Positions 9,977-21,930 of a DNA stretch of 64,000 bases are shown here, piece after piece (position 1 is the stretch's first letter; every line of letters starts with the position of its first letter). The DNA comes from Theropithecus gelada (taxonomy: Eukaryota; Chordata; Mammalia; Primates; Cercopithecidae), in NCBI RefSeq assembly GCF_003255815.1, contig NC_037672.1, positions 101,752,387-101,816,386 of the forward strand, read 5' to 3'. A program made the translations under genes and the position numbers. Under the pieces are notes generated by a model. That model did no database searches and was not told where the DNA came from. It worked only from the letters and a program-made list of their open reading frames with translations.

Positions 9977-10681
9977 GGTAATTTGTATTTCTGTGGGATC
10001 ACTGGTGATATCCCTTTTATCATTTTTATTGTGTTTATTTGATTCTTCTCTCTTTTCTTCTATATTATTCTGGCTAGTGGTCTATCTATTTTGTTGATCT
10101 TTTCAAAAAATCCAACTCCTGGATTTATTGATTTTTTTGAAGGGTTTTTAGTATCCCTGTCTCCTTTAGTTCTACTCTGATCTTAGTTATTTCTTGTCTT
10201 CTGTTATCTTTTGAATGTGTTTCTCTTGCTTCTCTAGTTCTTTTAATTGTGATGTTAGGGTGTCGATTTTAGATCTTTCCTACTTTCTCTTGTGGGCATT
10301 TAGTGCTATCAATTTCCCTCTACACACTGTTTTAAATGTGTCCCAGAGATTCTGGTACATTGTCTCTTTGTTCTTATTGATTTCAAAGAACATCTTTATT
10401 TCTGACTTAATTTCGTTATTTACCCAGTAGTCATTCAGGAGCAGGTTGTTCAGTTTCCATGTAGTTGTGCAGTTTTGAGTGAGTTTCTTTATCCTGAGTT
10501 CCAATTTGATTGCTCTGTGGTCTGAGAGACTGTTTGTTATGATTTCCGTTCTTTTGCATTTGTTGAGGAGTGTTTTACTTTCAATTTTGTGGTCAATTTT
10601 AGAATAAGTGCAAGGTGGTGCTGAGAAGAATGCATATTCTGTTGATTTGGAGTGGACAGTACTGTAGATGTCTATTAAGTC

Positions 10682-11011
10682 CTATTGGTTCAGAGCTGAG
10701 TTCAAGTCCTGAATATCCTTGTTAATTTTCTCTCTCATTGATCTTTCTAATATTGACAGTTGGGTGTTAAAGTCTCCCACTATTATTGTGTGGGAGTCTA
10801 ACTCTCTTTGTAGGTCTCTAAGAACTTGCTTTATGAATCTGGGTGCTCTTGTATTGGGTGCATATACATTTAGGATAGTAAACTCTTCTTGTTGCATTGA
10901 TCCACTTATCATTATGTAATGCCCTTCTCTGTGTCTTTTGATCTTTGTTGGTTTAAAGTCTATTTTATCAGAGACTAGGATTGCAACTCCTCCTTTTTTT
11001 TCGCTTTCCAT
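10682..11011 (-). pseudogene. L1 ORF2 endonuclease-domain fragment
   Basis: The frame has GVAILVSDKIDF, ILNVYAPNTRAPRF and HTIIVGDFNTQLS. The last is the conserved (V)GDFN motif of the APE-like endonuclease that nicks target DNA. The N-terminal catalytic part is in another frame or mutated. It lies in the inverted part of the L1 at 9403-14676. Confidence 0.9.
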
Positions 11012-11427
11012 TTGCTTGGTAAATATTCCTCCATCCCTTTATTTTGAGCCTATGCGTGTCTTTGCACGTGAGATGGGTCTCCTGAACACAGTACACTGAT
11101 GGTTCTTGACTCTTTATGCAATGTGCCCATCGTGTCTTTTAATTGGTGCAGTTAGCCTGTTTACATTTAAGGTTAATATTATTACGTGTGAATTTGTTCC
11201 TGCCACTATGATGCTACCTGGTTATTTTGCCTGTTAGTTGATACAGTTTCTTCATAGTGTCAATGTTCTTTGCACTTTGCTATGTTTTTACAGCAGCTGG
11301 TACCAGTTGTTCCTTTACATATTTCGTGCTTCCTTAAGGAGCTCTTGTAAGGCAGACCTGGTGGTGACAAAATCTCTCAGCATTTGTCTGTCTGTAATGA
11401 ATCAAATTTCTCCTTTGCTTATGAAGC

Positions 11428-11799
11428 TTAGTTTGGCTGGATATGAAATTCTGGGTTGAAAATTCTTTTCTTTAAGAATGTTGAATATTGGCCCACTCTC
11501 TTCTGACTTGTAAGGATTCTCTCAAGAGATCTGCTGGTAGTCTGTGTGTAACCTGATCTTTCTCCTGGCTGCCTTAACATCTTTTCCTTCATTTTAACCT
11601 TGGTAAATCTGATGATTATGTTTCTTGGGGTTGTTCCTCTCGAGGAGTATCTTCGTGGTGTTCTTTGTATTTCCTGAATTTGAATGCTGGCATGCCTTGC
11701 TAGGTTGGGGAATTTCTCCTGCATAATATCCTGAAGAGTGTTTTTCAACTTGTTTCCTTTCTTCCCCTCACTCTCAAGTACAACAATCAAATGTAGCAT
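11428..11799 (-). pseudogene. L1 ORF1 C-terminal half fragment
   Basis: Shows ENTLQDI-like and KFPNLARHASIQIQEIQRTP, then NIIIRFTKVKMKEKMLR, the RNA-recognition and C-terminal domain of the ORF1 RNA-binding protein, and ends in a diverged PRISYPAKLSF-equivalent. The frame is broken near RSGYTQTTSRSLERI. An Alu interrupts ORF1 just upstream (11811-12128). Confidence 0.88.
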
Positions 11800-11810
11800 T
11801 TTTAATTCAT

Positions 11811-12128
11811 TTTTTATTTTATTTTATTTTATTTTTATTTTTTTGACGTCTCTCTCTGTCACCCAGGCTAGAGTGCAGTGGCACAATCTCGGCTCATTGC
11901 AACTTCCGCCTCCCAGGTTCAAGTGAGTCTTCTGACTCAGCCTCCTCAGTAGCTGGGACTACAGGCATGCTCCACCAAGCCCGGCTAATTTTTGTATTTT
12001 TTTTTTTTTTAAGTAGAAATGGAGTTTCACCATATTGGCCAGGCTGGTCTCCAACTCCTGACCTCGTGATCCACCCGCCTCAGCCTCCCAAAGTGCTGGG
12101 ATTACAGGCATGAGCCACCATACCCAGC
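11811..12128 (-). mobile_element. AluS-type SINE inside L1 ORF1
   Basis: Antisense Alu with a T-rich (TTTTA)n tail at 11811-11844 and the full body to CCCAGC. L1 ORF1 antisense sequence continues on the right (ATCTTTTCACATAGTCC). The surrounding bases hint at an imperfect duplication of a TTTAAT-containing site but it is not clean. Confidence 0.9.
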
Positions 12129-12588
12129 TGATTTAATCTTTTCACATAGTCCTATAATTCTTCGAGGCTTTGTTCATTTCTTTTCTTTCTTCTTTCTCTA
12201 ATCTTGTCTTCTTGCCTTATAACATTGGTTGATATTCAATCTCTTATATCCTTTCTTCCACTTGATTGATTCAGCTATTGATACTTGTGTATGCTTCGCG
12301 AAGTTCTTATGCTGTGTATTTCAGCTCCATCAGGTCATTTATATTCTTCTCTAAACTGATTATTCTAGTTAGCATTTCATCTAACCTTTTTTCAAGGTTC
12401 TTACCTTCCTTGCATTGCATTAGAACATGCTCCTTTATCTTGGAGGATTTTGTTATTCAACAGCCCTTCATGCTAAAAACTCTCAATAAACTAGGTATTG
12501 ATGGAACGTATCTCAAATAATAGGAGCTATTTATGACAAACCCACAGCCAATATATTACTGAATGGGTAAAAACTGGAAGCATTCCCT

Positions 12589-13094
12589 TTGAAAACTGAC
12601 ACAAGACAAGGATGCCCTCTCTCACCACTCCTATTCAACATAATATTGGAAGTTCTGATACAGACAATCAGGCAAGAGAAAGCAATAAAGTGTATTCAAA
12701 TAGGAAGAGAGGAAGTCAAATTGTCCCTCTTTGCAGATGACATGATTGTATATTTAGAAAATCCCATAGTCTCAGCCCAATATCTCCTTAAGCTGATAAG
12801 CAACTTCAGCAAAGTCTCAGGATACAAAATCAATGTGCAAAAATATGAGCATTCCTATACAGCAATAACAGACAAACAGAAAGCCAAATCATGAGTGAAC
12901 TCTCATTCACAATTGCTACAAGGAGAATAAAATACCTAGGAATCCAACTTACAAGGGATGTGAAGGACCTCTTCAAGGAGAACTACAAAGCACTGTTCAA
13001 GAAAACAAGAGAGAACACAAAAAAAATGAAAAAAAAATCCATGCTAATAGGTAGGAAGAATCAATATCTTAAAATGGTCATACGCCCAAAGTAA
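12589..13094 (+). pseudogene. L1 ORF2 reverse-transcriptase palm, frameshifted
   Basis: Frame 12589-12894 has TRQGCPLSPLLFNIILEVL and SLFADDMIVYLENP, the RT catalytic box with both Asp residues. Frame 12891-13094 continues with RIKYLGIQLTRDVKDLFKEN. The two frames overlap by four bases, showing a small frameshift. It lies in the sense part of the L1 at 9403-14676. Confidence 0.92.
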
Positions 13095-13603
13095 TTTATA
13101 GGCTCAATGCTATTCTCTCCAGGCTACCACTGACCTTCTTCACAGAATTGGAAAAAAACTAGTTTAAATTTCATATGGAAGCCAAAAAGAGCCCGCATAG
13201 CCAAGACAATCCTAAGCAAAAAGAACAAAGCTGGAGGAATCATGTTACCTGACTTTAAACTACACTATAAGGCTACAGTAACCAAAAGAGCATGGTACTG
13301 CCACCAAACCAATATATAGGCCAATGGAACAGAACGGAAGCCTCAGAAATAATAGCACATATAGACAAGCATCTGATCTTTGACAAAACTGACAAAAACA
13401 AGTAATGGGGAATGGATTCCCTATTTAATAAATGGTGTTGGGAAAACTGGCTAGCAATATGCAGACAGTTGAAACTGGATCTCTTCTTTATACCTTATAC
13501 CAAAATTAACTCAAGATGAATTAAAGGCTTAAATGAAAACCATAAAAATCCTAGAAGAAAACCCGGCAATACCTTTCAGGACATAGGTATAAGCAAAGAC
13601 TTC

Positions 13604-14448
13604 ATGACTAAAACACCAAAAGCAATGGCAACCAAAGCCAAAATTGGCAAATGGGATCTAATTAAACTAAAGAGCTTCTGCAGAGCAAAAGAAACTAGCA
13701 TCAGAGTAAACAGGCAACCTACAGAATGCGAGAAAATTTTTGCAATCTATCCATCTGACAAGGGGCAAATATCCAGAATCTTCAAGAAACTTAAACAAAT
13801 TTGCAAGAAAGAAATAAACATCTCCATCAAAAAGTGGGTGAAGTATATGAACAGACACTTTTAAAAAGAAGACATCTATGTGGCCAACAAACATATGAAA
13901 AAAAGCTCATCATCACTGGTCATTAGAGAAATGCAAATCAAAGCCACAATGAGATACCATCTCATGCTGGTTAGAATGGCGATCATTAAAAAGTCAGGAA
14001 ACAATAGATGTTGGGGAGGATGTGGAGAAATAGGAACACCTTTACACTGTTGGTGGGAGTGTAAATTAATTCAACCATTGTGGAAGACAGTGTGGTAATT
14101 CCTCAAGAATCTAGAAGTAGAAATACCATTTAACCCAGCAATCCCATTACTGGGTATATATTCAAAGGATTATAAATCATTCTACTATAAAGACATATGC
14201 ACACATATGTTTATTGTGGCACTATTCACAATAGCAAAGACTTGGAACCAACCCAAATGCCCATCAATGTTAGACTAGATAAAAAAATGTGTCATATATA
14301 CATCATGGAATACTATCCAGCTATAAGAAAGAATGAGTTCACGTCCTTTGCAGGGACATGGATGACGCTGGAAACCATCATTCTCATAAAACTAACACAG
14401 GGACAGAAAACAAAACACCGCATGTTCTCACTTATAAGTGGGAGTTGA
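13604..14448 (+). pseudogene. L1 ORF2 C-terminal region in three broken frames
   Basis: 13604-13864 carries KAKIGKWDLIKLKSFCRAKE and CEKIFAIYPSDKGQISRI. 13880-14098 carries LVIREMQIKATMRYHLMLVR and GEIGTPLHCWWECKLIQPLW. 14197-14448 carries NVRLDKKMCHIYIMEYYPAI and KHRMFSLISGS, with the ORF2 stop. All are successive pieces of one ORF2 separated by stops or frameshifts. The Cys-rich tail (CWWEC) of the L1 C-terminal zinc-knuckle region is still visible. Confidence 0.88.
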
Positions 14449-14676
14449 ACAATGAGAATATACGAGCACAGGCAGTGGAACATCGCACACGGGGGCTTGC
14501 CAGGGGATGGGGGGAAGGGAAGTGGTAGCATTAGGAGAAATACCTAATGTTGATGACTGGTTGATGGGTGCAGCAAACCACCATGGCACATGTATACCTA
14601 TGTAACAAACCTGCACGTTCTGCACATGTATCCCAGAACGTAAAGCACAATAAAAAAGAATAGTAATAATAATAAT

Positions 14677-14690
14677 AATAATAAGCATAG
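14677..14690. repeat. Target-site duplication, right copy (L1 at 9403-14676)
   Basis: See the copy at 9389-9402; one mismatch between them. Confidence 0.85.
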
Positions 14691-16440
14691 TTTTCTCTAC
14701 TAAAATGTAAGCTTCATGAAGAATGTCATTTGTTTATTTTTATATATATATAAGAACATGTATTTGTGATAGTCAATTCCTTGCATTGTTCAGATCTATT
14801 CATGTTGTGCATTAAACCTATTTTGTTGCTGACACTTCAAGATTATGACTGGTCCAAATCTCTATAAAAAGAAAAAAAAAAGACATATGACAGGAAGATT
14901 AGTGAGTAAAGGTATAGTCTTATTATGGTAACTGGTTCTGAGGCCATAATTGACACTTATTACCGAACTCCCTCTACCATACAATCAGATTTCCCACTTA
15001 GCCAGCCCTTCAACTAGGCTAGGTTGCTTATAGTGTGGTAAACTATATCTTCATCCCTGAAGGTCTGAGCCTGCGTGCTTGCCATGCCCTTATCCAGCCA
15101 TGATTTCTATAATTGTCCTTCCTGTGTTAATTGCTGGGCACAAAAGCAACAAGAGAGGCGCCAGTGAATCTCCACAGTCCAGATACACTCTTCTCTGCAA
15201 TTATTATACAGCAGGAATCTTAGCTTTCTGTGATTATGAGGCTCAATCACAGGTGCTGATGAATACAGGATGACCAGGCAATGCATGGAGCTTTAGGTTC
15301 CAAGGAATCTTACTATGATTCTTGGTGGGAGAATCTCCCACTTTCCTTCAAGAACCAGCAAAACCTTGAGGGAAAATTATCCTACTTACTACATCATGTA
15401 TTATAAAATATATCTTGATCTTAACCTCAAAGTTGTTTGGGAGAAAGTTAATTTTAATTTTCATAAGCAATAAACTCTATAAGATTGTCCAAGTTATAAG
15501 GTTGCACTAGTACTTCATGGTATTCATTTTTAAGTATTGCTTGACTAATACAAGTTGTTAACTGCAGCTCCACTAAAGTATTCTTTTCATTAGTATATGT
15601 TGCAGTATGTTTTCATGTATTCTTTAATGATATTAATTTATAAAGGTCTACTAAACTTTATTTGAAAGAATAATTTTATTGCTTACCAACATTTATCTAA
15701 ACTTTGAATTGTTTTATTCATACTAGTGTCCTTAAGTGTTTAAAAAATTAAAAATTATTTTTACTGTGATTCAAATAGCTCTATACATAGTAAAATCATA
15801 TGCAGAACTACTCATTTTGTATATTCAACAAACATGTATCTTTTGTGGATTCAGGTGCTGATAATACAAACCTAAATTAGATGTAATTAAGATATGATGA
15901 AGCTACTCTTTTCTAAATTTCCTTTGACAGAATATATAAAGTTTAGGGAGATTTATTTTTTAAATAAGGAGATACCAAGATCTGTCAGAATAGACTGGTT
16001 GCAGCACGAAATGAGTAAAGATTAGAGCCATGCAAAATTTTGGTAATGATAACTGAAACCTGGCTCGTTTACATTTTTATTAGAAATCAGAATTTATCTT
16101 ATGCTCACTTAGAAGTTCATTACCTTTCCAGACAAATCTAATCTACATTTTTATGTCATTTTCCACCCTTTCCATTCATGCTCAGTAAGATCTAATGGGA
16201 TGTTGGCTCAGGAAAATGATATTTTCCCATTTTCATGCAATTAACATCCTTGATTGAGCACATAGGTTATGGGCTTAAGGGCTTTAAAATATAGAAGAAG
16301 ATATTGGGCAGGCACATTCACTCTCCATTGGTGTGAGGGTATGAGGTTTAAAGTTTGGGGGAAATATGTATCTGAAACATTTAGAACTTTGTCAGAGAAA
16401 CAGACAAAGAAACAAAAAAGAGAACACTATAGCATCTAGT
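14691..16440. other. Unassigned sequence; possible L2 (+) at its left end
   Basis: CTACTAAAATGTAAGCTTCATGAAG at the left end resembles the L2 phrase CTAGAATGTAAGCTCCATGAG (weak). 14930-15330 is less AT-rich and may be part of an old LTR or DNA transposon, but I cannot name it. The rest shows nothing recognised. Confidence 0.45.
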
Positions 16441-16529
16441 TAATTTGTCACTTCAACAGTGATACATAAGTGGGGTTCCTTCTGTTACCAAGCAATAAAT
16501 GGACTTGTTGCCCAATGTGTATAGAAGCC

Positions 16530-16960
16530 AATACAATGGCATTGGCTTTTGAGAAAACAAATAGCTTTATTTCAGATCAACTGGCAAAGAGACAGGAGAA
16601 AACACTCAAATCTGTCTTTGAGACCTGGAGTCTAGGGCAGGTTTTATACACAGAGGATGTTGAGGCATGATCTGATTGGATCTTGTCATGAAGGGTTGCC
16701 AGGAGACATGATCTGCCTGGATCCTTTCATGGGATGATGCCAGCTGGATTCTGCCATTTGGTGTTCAGTTTTTAATTTAGTCCCAGCTTCTCGGTCTAAG
16801 GATTTAGGTTCCACCTGTGGTTGCACACTTGATTCATCTGGGAGTGCTTATGAGGTTATGTAACCTTCATTCTGGGGGTCCATGGCAACTGAAAATCAGC
16901 TTACAATTTTGTTACATAAAAGTTAAACCAGATTGGTTTGGTGCAGTTACGTATCTCTTA
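16530..16960 (-). other. Possible old LTR or MER-type repeat
   Basis: The block has higher GC than its surroundings and internal echo motifs (CATGATCTGATTGGATC / CATGATCTGCCTGGATC, about 36 bases apart). On the minus strand it ends in a polyadenylation-like GAAATAAAGCTATTTG. This would fit a degenerate LTR in antisense. I do not recognise the family, so the class is inferred from composition only. Confidence 0.3.
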
Positions 16961-17865
16961 GAAAGCTCACAGTCTAGAGTTTGTAACAAGATTTTGTCCA
17001 TAATTTTCATTGTTCATATGTAAGTTTTTTTTTTTTGAGAAAAGTTAGTTGACAATTACAAACTTCAATATCCTTTGCATTGTCCCTAACAACACTGTAA
17101 GTTTTATATAGCACCAAGTAACCCTAAGTCCCATGCCTTCTCCCCATGTTTGACTAGTTCTAGTACTTTAACAGAACACAAATGTACAAACCTCTGTTCC
17201 TGAACAGCCCATGACCTATCTGAAAAAATCCCACTTACTCTATACTTTAAGGCCAATTTTGATTTTATCTCCCTAACCAGAACAATATTTTACATCCTAA
17301 TGTAAGGCACAATTTTCCCCAAATTATTACGTTATAAAGGGGGAAATCATGTGATACTAAAATCCTTACAAAGTCTTTGGTATTACAGGGCATGTTCTTA
17401 TTTACTTTATTTTGAAAATAAAGTCTTATTTACTGAAGACAACTTAGTTGAAAAGTTGAACAATCAATAAGAGTGTCGGATGCTTATAGAACCACTTTCT
17501 CCTGCCTCCATACCCCATGGAATACATGACAAATAGGAAGCAATGAAATTTAATATAAATTAAGTTGTTTTTCCTTTTATCTTAAGATATGATGTAAAAT
17601 TGCAAGAGTTGGATACCTTTTTGTAAAACCATGAAATAAATGATGCAATAAGTTATATGGTTGAGGAAATCATAAGTATATATCTATAGGAAAATTAGAA
17701 AGCAAACTTCCATAAAGCAATGAGAATGGTTGCCTGTGGCCTATGATAAAGTTTTTAGCAACAAAAATTCAGGCAAATTCAAAGATTGTCCAAGCAAATT
17801 AGAAGCAAAAGCAAAGTGTTCTGAATAATCTATTAGATTAGATGCCAAACATAACTTTGATGATG
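16961..17865. other. No recognised feature
   Basis: AT-rich single-copy-looking sequence. A short T run at 17026-17035 is the only simple repeat. Confidence 0.5.
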
Positions 17866-18285
17866 GCTATAGTTTGAATATTTTTGTCCCTTCCAAAAAC
17901 TCTTATTAAAACTTAATCCTAAAAGCAACAGTTTGGGATGTGGAAGTTTTGGGGATGTGTTTAGGTTATAAGGGCTTCATCTGCATGAATGGATGAATGC
18001 CTTAATGCTACCGTAAACGAGCTTGACCAAGGGAGTTCATTCTCTTTTGCCCCTCTGTCTTCTATTATGTGAGGGCACAGTGTTCCTATCCATTGTAGGA
18101 TGCAGTGCTCAAGGTGCCATCTTGGAAGTAGAGATGGTGCCTTAACTGGACACCAAAATTGACAGTGCCATGATCTCGGACTCTCAGCCTCAAGAACTGT
18201 GAGAAGATAAATTTCTGTTCTTTGTAAGTTACCTAGTATTAAGCATTTGGTTATAGAACCATAACACATACTACCACAGAGATTT
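17866..18285 (+). mobile_element. MaLR LTR (MST/MLT1 type), solo, diverged
   Basis: The start (TATAGTTTGAATATTTTTGTCCC), the middle (CTTCATCTGCATGAATGGATGAATGCC), the phrase CAAGGTGCCATCTTGGAAG and the end (AACTGTGAGAAGATAAATTTCTGTTC, then TTATAGAACCATAACACATA) follow the order of mammalian apparent LTR retrotransposon LTRs. No internal region flanks it, so it is a solo LTR. The AATAAA-like signal near the 3' end is GATAAA here. Confidence 0.75.
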
Positions 18286-19430
18286 TTTAAAAGATACTAA
18301 TATTGGAGATAATTGTGAATGGGTAAATAAGCTTGTTTCATAAAATATAAGTGGAAAAAGCAGTATTTGTAAATAAAGATGTTATTTTTGTGGTTTAAGA
18401 ATCTTTAAATCTCTATCTCTATGTAAATAGCTCTAAAAGTTGATAAAGTTGTGCCTTAAAAATTGTGTTTAGGTTTTCTCAATGGTCACTTGGGAGGAGA
18501 TCACCTGATGGATGTGATAGCAAACACTATTAGCTTGCCTGCATACTAATAATGAACATTGTGGCTACCTATGAGAATTATTATTATTTATGTATATATC
18601 AACAATATACAAAACTTTTATTTTTGAAAATGCTAGTAAATGCTTAATGTTTGTCCCTACTGTCGGCAAATGCTATGTAATCAGGCATTACGTCCTGTGT
18701 GGTGCTGTCTGTGTACCAGGAAATTTCCTAAGTACTAGGGATATAGTACTAAATTGCCCGATTGAAGTTCAAAGTACAGCGTTCCATTATAAATTCTTAT
18801 ATAGAACTCTCTCTCTTTACTTCTAATGAATATTAATAGAATTATATTATAGATGACTCCTTCATAGGTCTCCTGTTTCCTCCTACACTCAAAATTGGGA
18901 ATTTCTTAAAAACAGAGACCATGTCTGATATTTCACACATACCATAGTGCCTGACACACATATGATATTTAAAAACAAACAAACAAACAAAAATGATTTT
19001 CTGGATTAAGGAATAGTAATATTTAAACTATTTCAAAAATATATATAATTCAAATAAAGTAAGCCCCATTTATAAAATATATTACTTAAAGACAGAATTT
19101 GGAGCAATGAATGTTAGACTTGGGAAGAAAAAAGTAGTATATTTTACAAAATTTGACTGCAATATGTTCTTCTAAGGAAAAAGAGCCCCAGAACAATATT
19201 AAATAAAAATCCAGAACCTGTAACCCGGTTTTAAATAACCACCTTATGTTTCCCAGGTGCAGAGACTATGTCTTTACGAATTCCTTCCAGTAGCCATCTA
19301 TCATACGACTCAAAGATAATAAAAAATTCTGATTAAAGATTATACAATGTTTGACCTATCAAATTATCAAAGATTCATAATGATATTATATAATCCTGGC
19401 AAGTGTGCTCTTTATGATTGGCACCTTCTT
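18286..19430. other. Mostly unassigned; weak L2 traces
   Basis: 18690-18800 resembles the reverse complement of the L2 3' end (TGTACCAGG, then CTAAGTACTAGGGATATAG). 18890-18970 resembles the sense L2 tail (ACAGAGACCATGTCTGAT, ATAGTGCCTGACACACATATG). An (AAAC)n run is at 18973-18992. Nothing else was recognised. Confidence 0.4.
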
Positions 19431-19860
19431 CCCTCCTAGTAGCTGTGTAAATTTTCACAGAGCTTTTGGAAAGCAATTTGGCAGTATATGCTAACTTTTA
19501 AAATCTTCATCTATTTTGACTCACAAATTTCAATCTTAGGAAAAACATACTGAATTAGTATTTAGAGATATAGTCCAAACAGCTTATACATTTATATTAT
19601 TTCTATTAATTGCAAAACTAGATTTCGTATGCAAATACAGGAGAGTATGTAAACACGTTTCAGTAAATCCATTTGAATTTTGTACAGATATTAAAAACAT
19701 TTTAGAGAATTTTTAAACGTGTAAAATTTTCATTGCATAATGTTAAGTGAAAGTAATCAGGATATAAGCCTAAGAATGGTATGAATGCACATAAATTCTA
19801 CTAGAAACACTAGTCTAGAAAAGAGCACAAAAATAATTTAAATAGTTTGATGATGTCACT
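19430..19860 (+). mobile_element. Ancient L1M fragment (ORF2 end to 3' UTR)
   Basis: It follows the L1M order: GTGTAAATTTTCACAGAGC, AAAGCAATTTGGCAGTATATG, a region equivalent to 'cacaaatttcaatcttagg', and later AATGTTAAGTGAAAGTAATCAGG. It is highly diverged with no open frame. Confidence 0.6.
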
Positions 19861-20754
19861 TTTGCCAGATATGGTTCTAATTTTTAAGATACAGTTCATA
19901 ATCTGTATTCAACCTGGTCTTTACATGAAATGGCAGCAGGCCATAAATTTAATGTGTATAGCTACTTAGACATTTACAAAAAATATAATTATTTTATTTG
20001 TTGTCAATAACTAATCTGTTTTTCATTCCAATCCTCCCCCCAGATTACTGTTTAGCAAGGGAGATAATTAAACTAAATATCTAAACTGAAGCTGCTGATT
20101 TAAACAATCCTTCAAATAATGTCTCAGATTTATGTCTTTGTTACTTCTTACCCTAAAAGATACCGTGCTGACTGAAATGAGAGAAACTCTTATGTGAGTT
20201 TGTGGCACAGGGCAGAAGCGTCTCTTTCCCAAAGTCAGCATGCTTTTCTTTAGGTATATGTCGGCAGGAGGCAATGGACCCTCCTCACTGGAGAGACAGG
20301 CTGCTCTATTGCCATTTGTTATTGAAGCTTATAACTGTATACTTTGTGTGCTGATATCCCTTGGCTTCAATCATGCTTTCTCTGGCTCTCCTTAGCGTCA
20401 TGTTGACACCAGGTAGCCCTGTAGATCTCCTTCTGATCAAAAGACTTGTTTCCCGTGGCTCCCATTTTTTCCCTTGACTTTTGTAGTCCTTTCAGTAGTC
20501 CCTTTTATACAGGTACACTTCATTCCATTACCGCACATTTGACAAGCATACCAGACTCTGAGCTGTCTCTGGGTCTTATATATGACACATAGTCATATAT
20601 CATAGTAAATTAGGAGAGCTAATTTCAGTGCTTTTTTTCTCCTTGACCTCACTCTTACACCAAGTTTATTTTAATGTGCAACCACCCAAGCCCATATTGC
20701 CTCTGAACTATCAAGAGGTAGGTAGAATATTCTTGTGCTTCTTTTACACATTAC
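19861..20754. other. No recognised feature
   Basis: Single-copy-looking sequence of mixed composition; no frame with recognisable homology. Confidence 0.5.
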
Positions 20755-21067
20755 TATTATTATTATTATTATTATTATTATTTGGAGACGGAGTCTCACT
20801 TTTTCTCCTAGGCTGGAGTGCAGTGGTACGGTCTCGGCTCACTGCAACCTCTGCCTCCCAAGTTCAAACGATTCTACTGCCTCAGTCTCCCAAGTAGCTG
20901 GGATTACAGACACACACCACCACACCCAGCTAATTTTTGTATTTTTAGTAGATAATGGGGTTTCGCCATGTTGGCCAGGCTGGTCTCAAATTCCTGACCG
21001 TAGGTGATCCACCCGCCTGGGCCTCCGAAAGTGCTGAGATTACAGGCGTGAGCCACCATGCCTGGCC
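20755..21067 (-). mobile_element. AluS-type SINE with (ATT)n tail
   Basis: Antisense Alu. The tail has become a pure (TTA)n run at 20755-20783, then the body follows from GGAGACGGAGTCTC to TGCCTGGCC. CpG sites are largely decayed, which fits an Alu of S age. Two overlapping frames across it are Alu by-products. Confidence 0.92.
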
Positions 21068-21494
21068 ACCTTATTATTTTTTAATTCCTGACTTGATCTT
21101 GCTTTTATGGCCTATAAGTGTAACTTCAAATCCATACAGGAGAATTCTAATCAATAAACCCACAAAGCTTGTAGCTGGTATGCTAATGAATAATGTTAAA
21201 ATGAATTTACAGTATTGTTGATAAAAACAATCATGGTTGCTTCTGGTAGAGGAAAAATATTGACTGGAAAGTTGCAAAAAGGATTTTTTAATAAAATATT
21301 TAACATAAATACATATATTGATTGGAGAGATGGAGAGCAGATATATGTTTGTCAACATTTGTCAAACTGTGCACTTAAAATGTTATACCAAAGTAAGAGT
21401 ACACATGAGAAAGATAATTCAAAATCCTCTAAGGCAAGCGTTACCTTTCCTTATGGCATTGTCTTACTGAATAATTTTATGTTGCATGTGAAAG

Positions 21495-21930
21495 GCCAAA
21501 CCATTTAATGGCATTAATTACATTCACAGTGTTGTGTAATCATCACTGTGGCAACTGGATGCTGAAGCACAAGAAAGAGTTAGTATTTGGTGGGGACATT
21601 AATTCATGGTGAACCAGCAATCCCAACTGCAGAGCCAGATGAAGTAACTGTGGAAGTCACAGGAAGTAGGAGTAGTATCTGCCAAAAACCACCACATTCG
21701 TTTTTTCCACTCCAGACAGAAAATCTGTATTCATTAATCAGTAACTTCTCTTTCACACCTCCCCTCAATCTCTGGTAACCTCTAATCTACTCTCTATCCC
21801 TATCAATTTTCCTATTTAGATATTGTATTTAAGTGGAATTATATAATAGTCATCTTTTTTTCAATTAGTGTAAGGTTTTCAAGGTTTATCCATGCTGTAG
21901 CCTTTATCAGAACTTCGATTCTTTTTAATT
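21495..21930 (-). mobile_element. Ancient L1M (L1ME-like) 3' fragment, interrupted
   Basis: ATTACATTCACAGTGTTGTGTAATCATCAC (21515-21545) and, after a break, TTTTTCCACTCCAGACAGAAAATCTGTATTC onward (from about 21700) are consecutive parts of the antisense L1M 3' region. The block at 21546-21699 interrupts them and replaces roughly 20 expected bases. The right end grades into a second L1M copy at about 21931. Confidence 0.7.
21546..21699 (+). repeat. 154-bp inverted duplication, arm A (inserted copy)
   Basis: The reverse complement of this block is identical to 24107-24260 except for two adjacent-region mismatches near 21681-21685. Both arms are exactly 154 bases. This arm sits inside an L1M whose flanks are old and diverged, and it has no poly(A) and no target-site duplication. 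It is probably the acceptor copy, pasted in by a replication template switch. The arm carries no recognised gene or repeat family. Confidence 0.93.

Larger units (their letters stand above)
9403..14676 (+). mobile_element. Long LINE-1 (L1PA-type) with 3-kb 5' inversion
   Basis: 9403-12454 is antisense L1. It starts in the RT finger region (reverse of GATGCAGAAAGCC) and runs back through ORF2 endonuclease into the middle of ORF1. From 12455 the sequence is sense (CAACAGCCCTTCATGC) through the rest of ORF2, an L1PA-type 3' UTR and an A/AAT-rich tail. In ORF2 coordinates the two parts abut with only about a dozen bases missing, so the copy is nearly complete from mid ORF1 to the 3' end. It is bounded by 14-bp duplications and carries an Alu (11811-12128). 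The 3' UTR form suggests roughly the L1PA5-L1PA8 age range. Confidence 0.92.

Noticed and set aside
16470..16670. 66-codon frame as a small gene
   Set aside because: Overlaps a probable degenerate LTR-like block and resembles no known protein.
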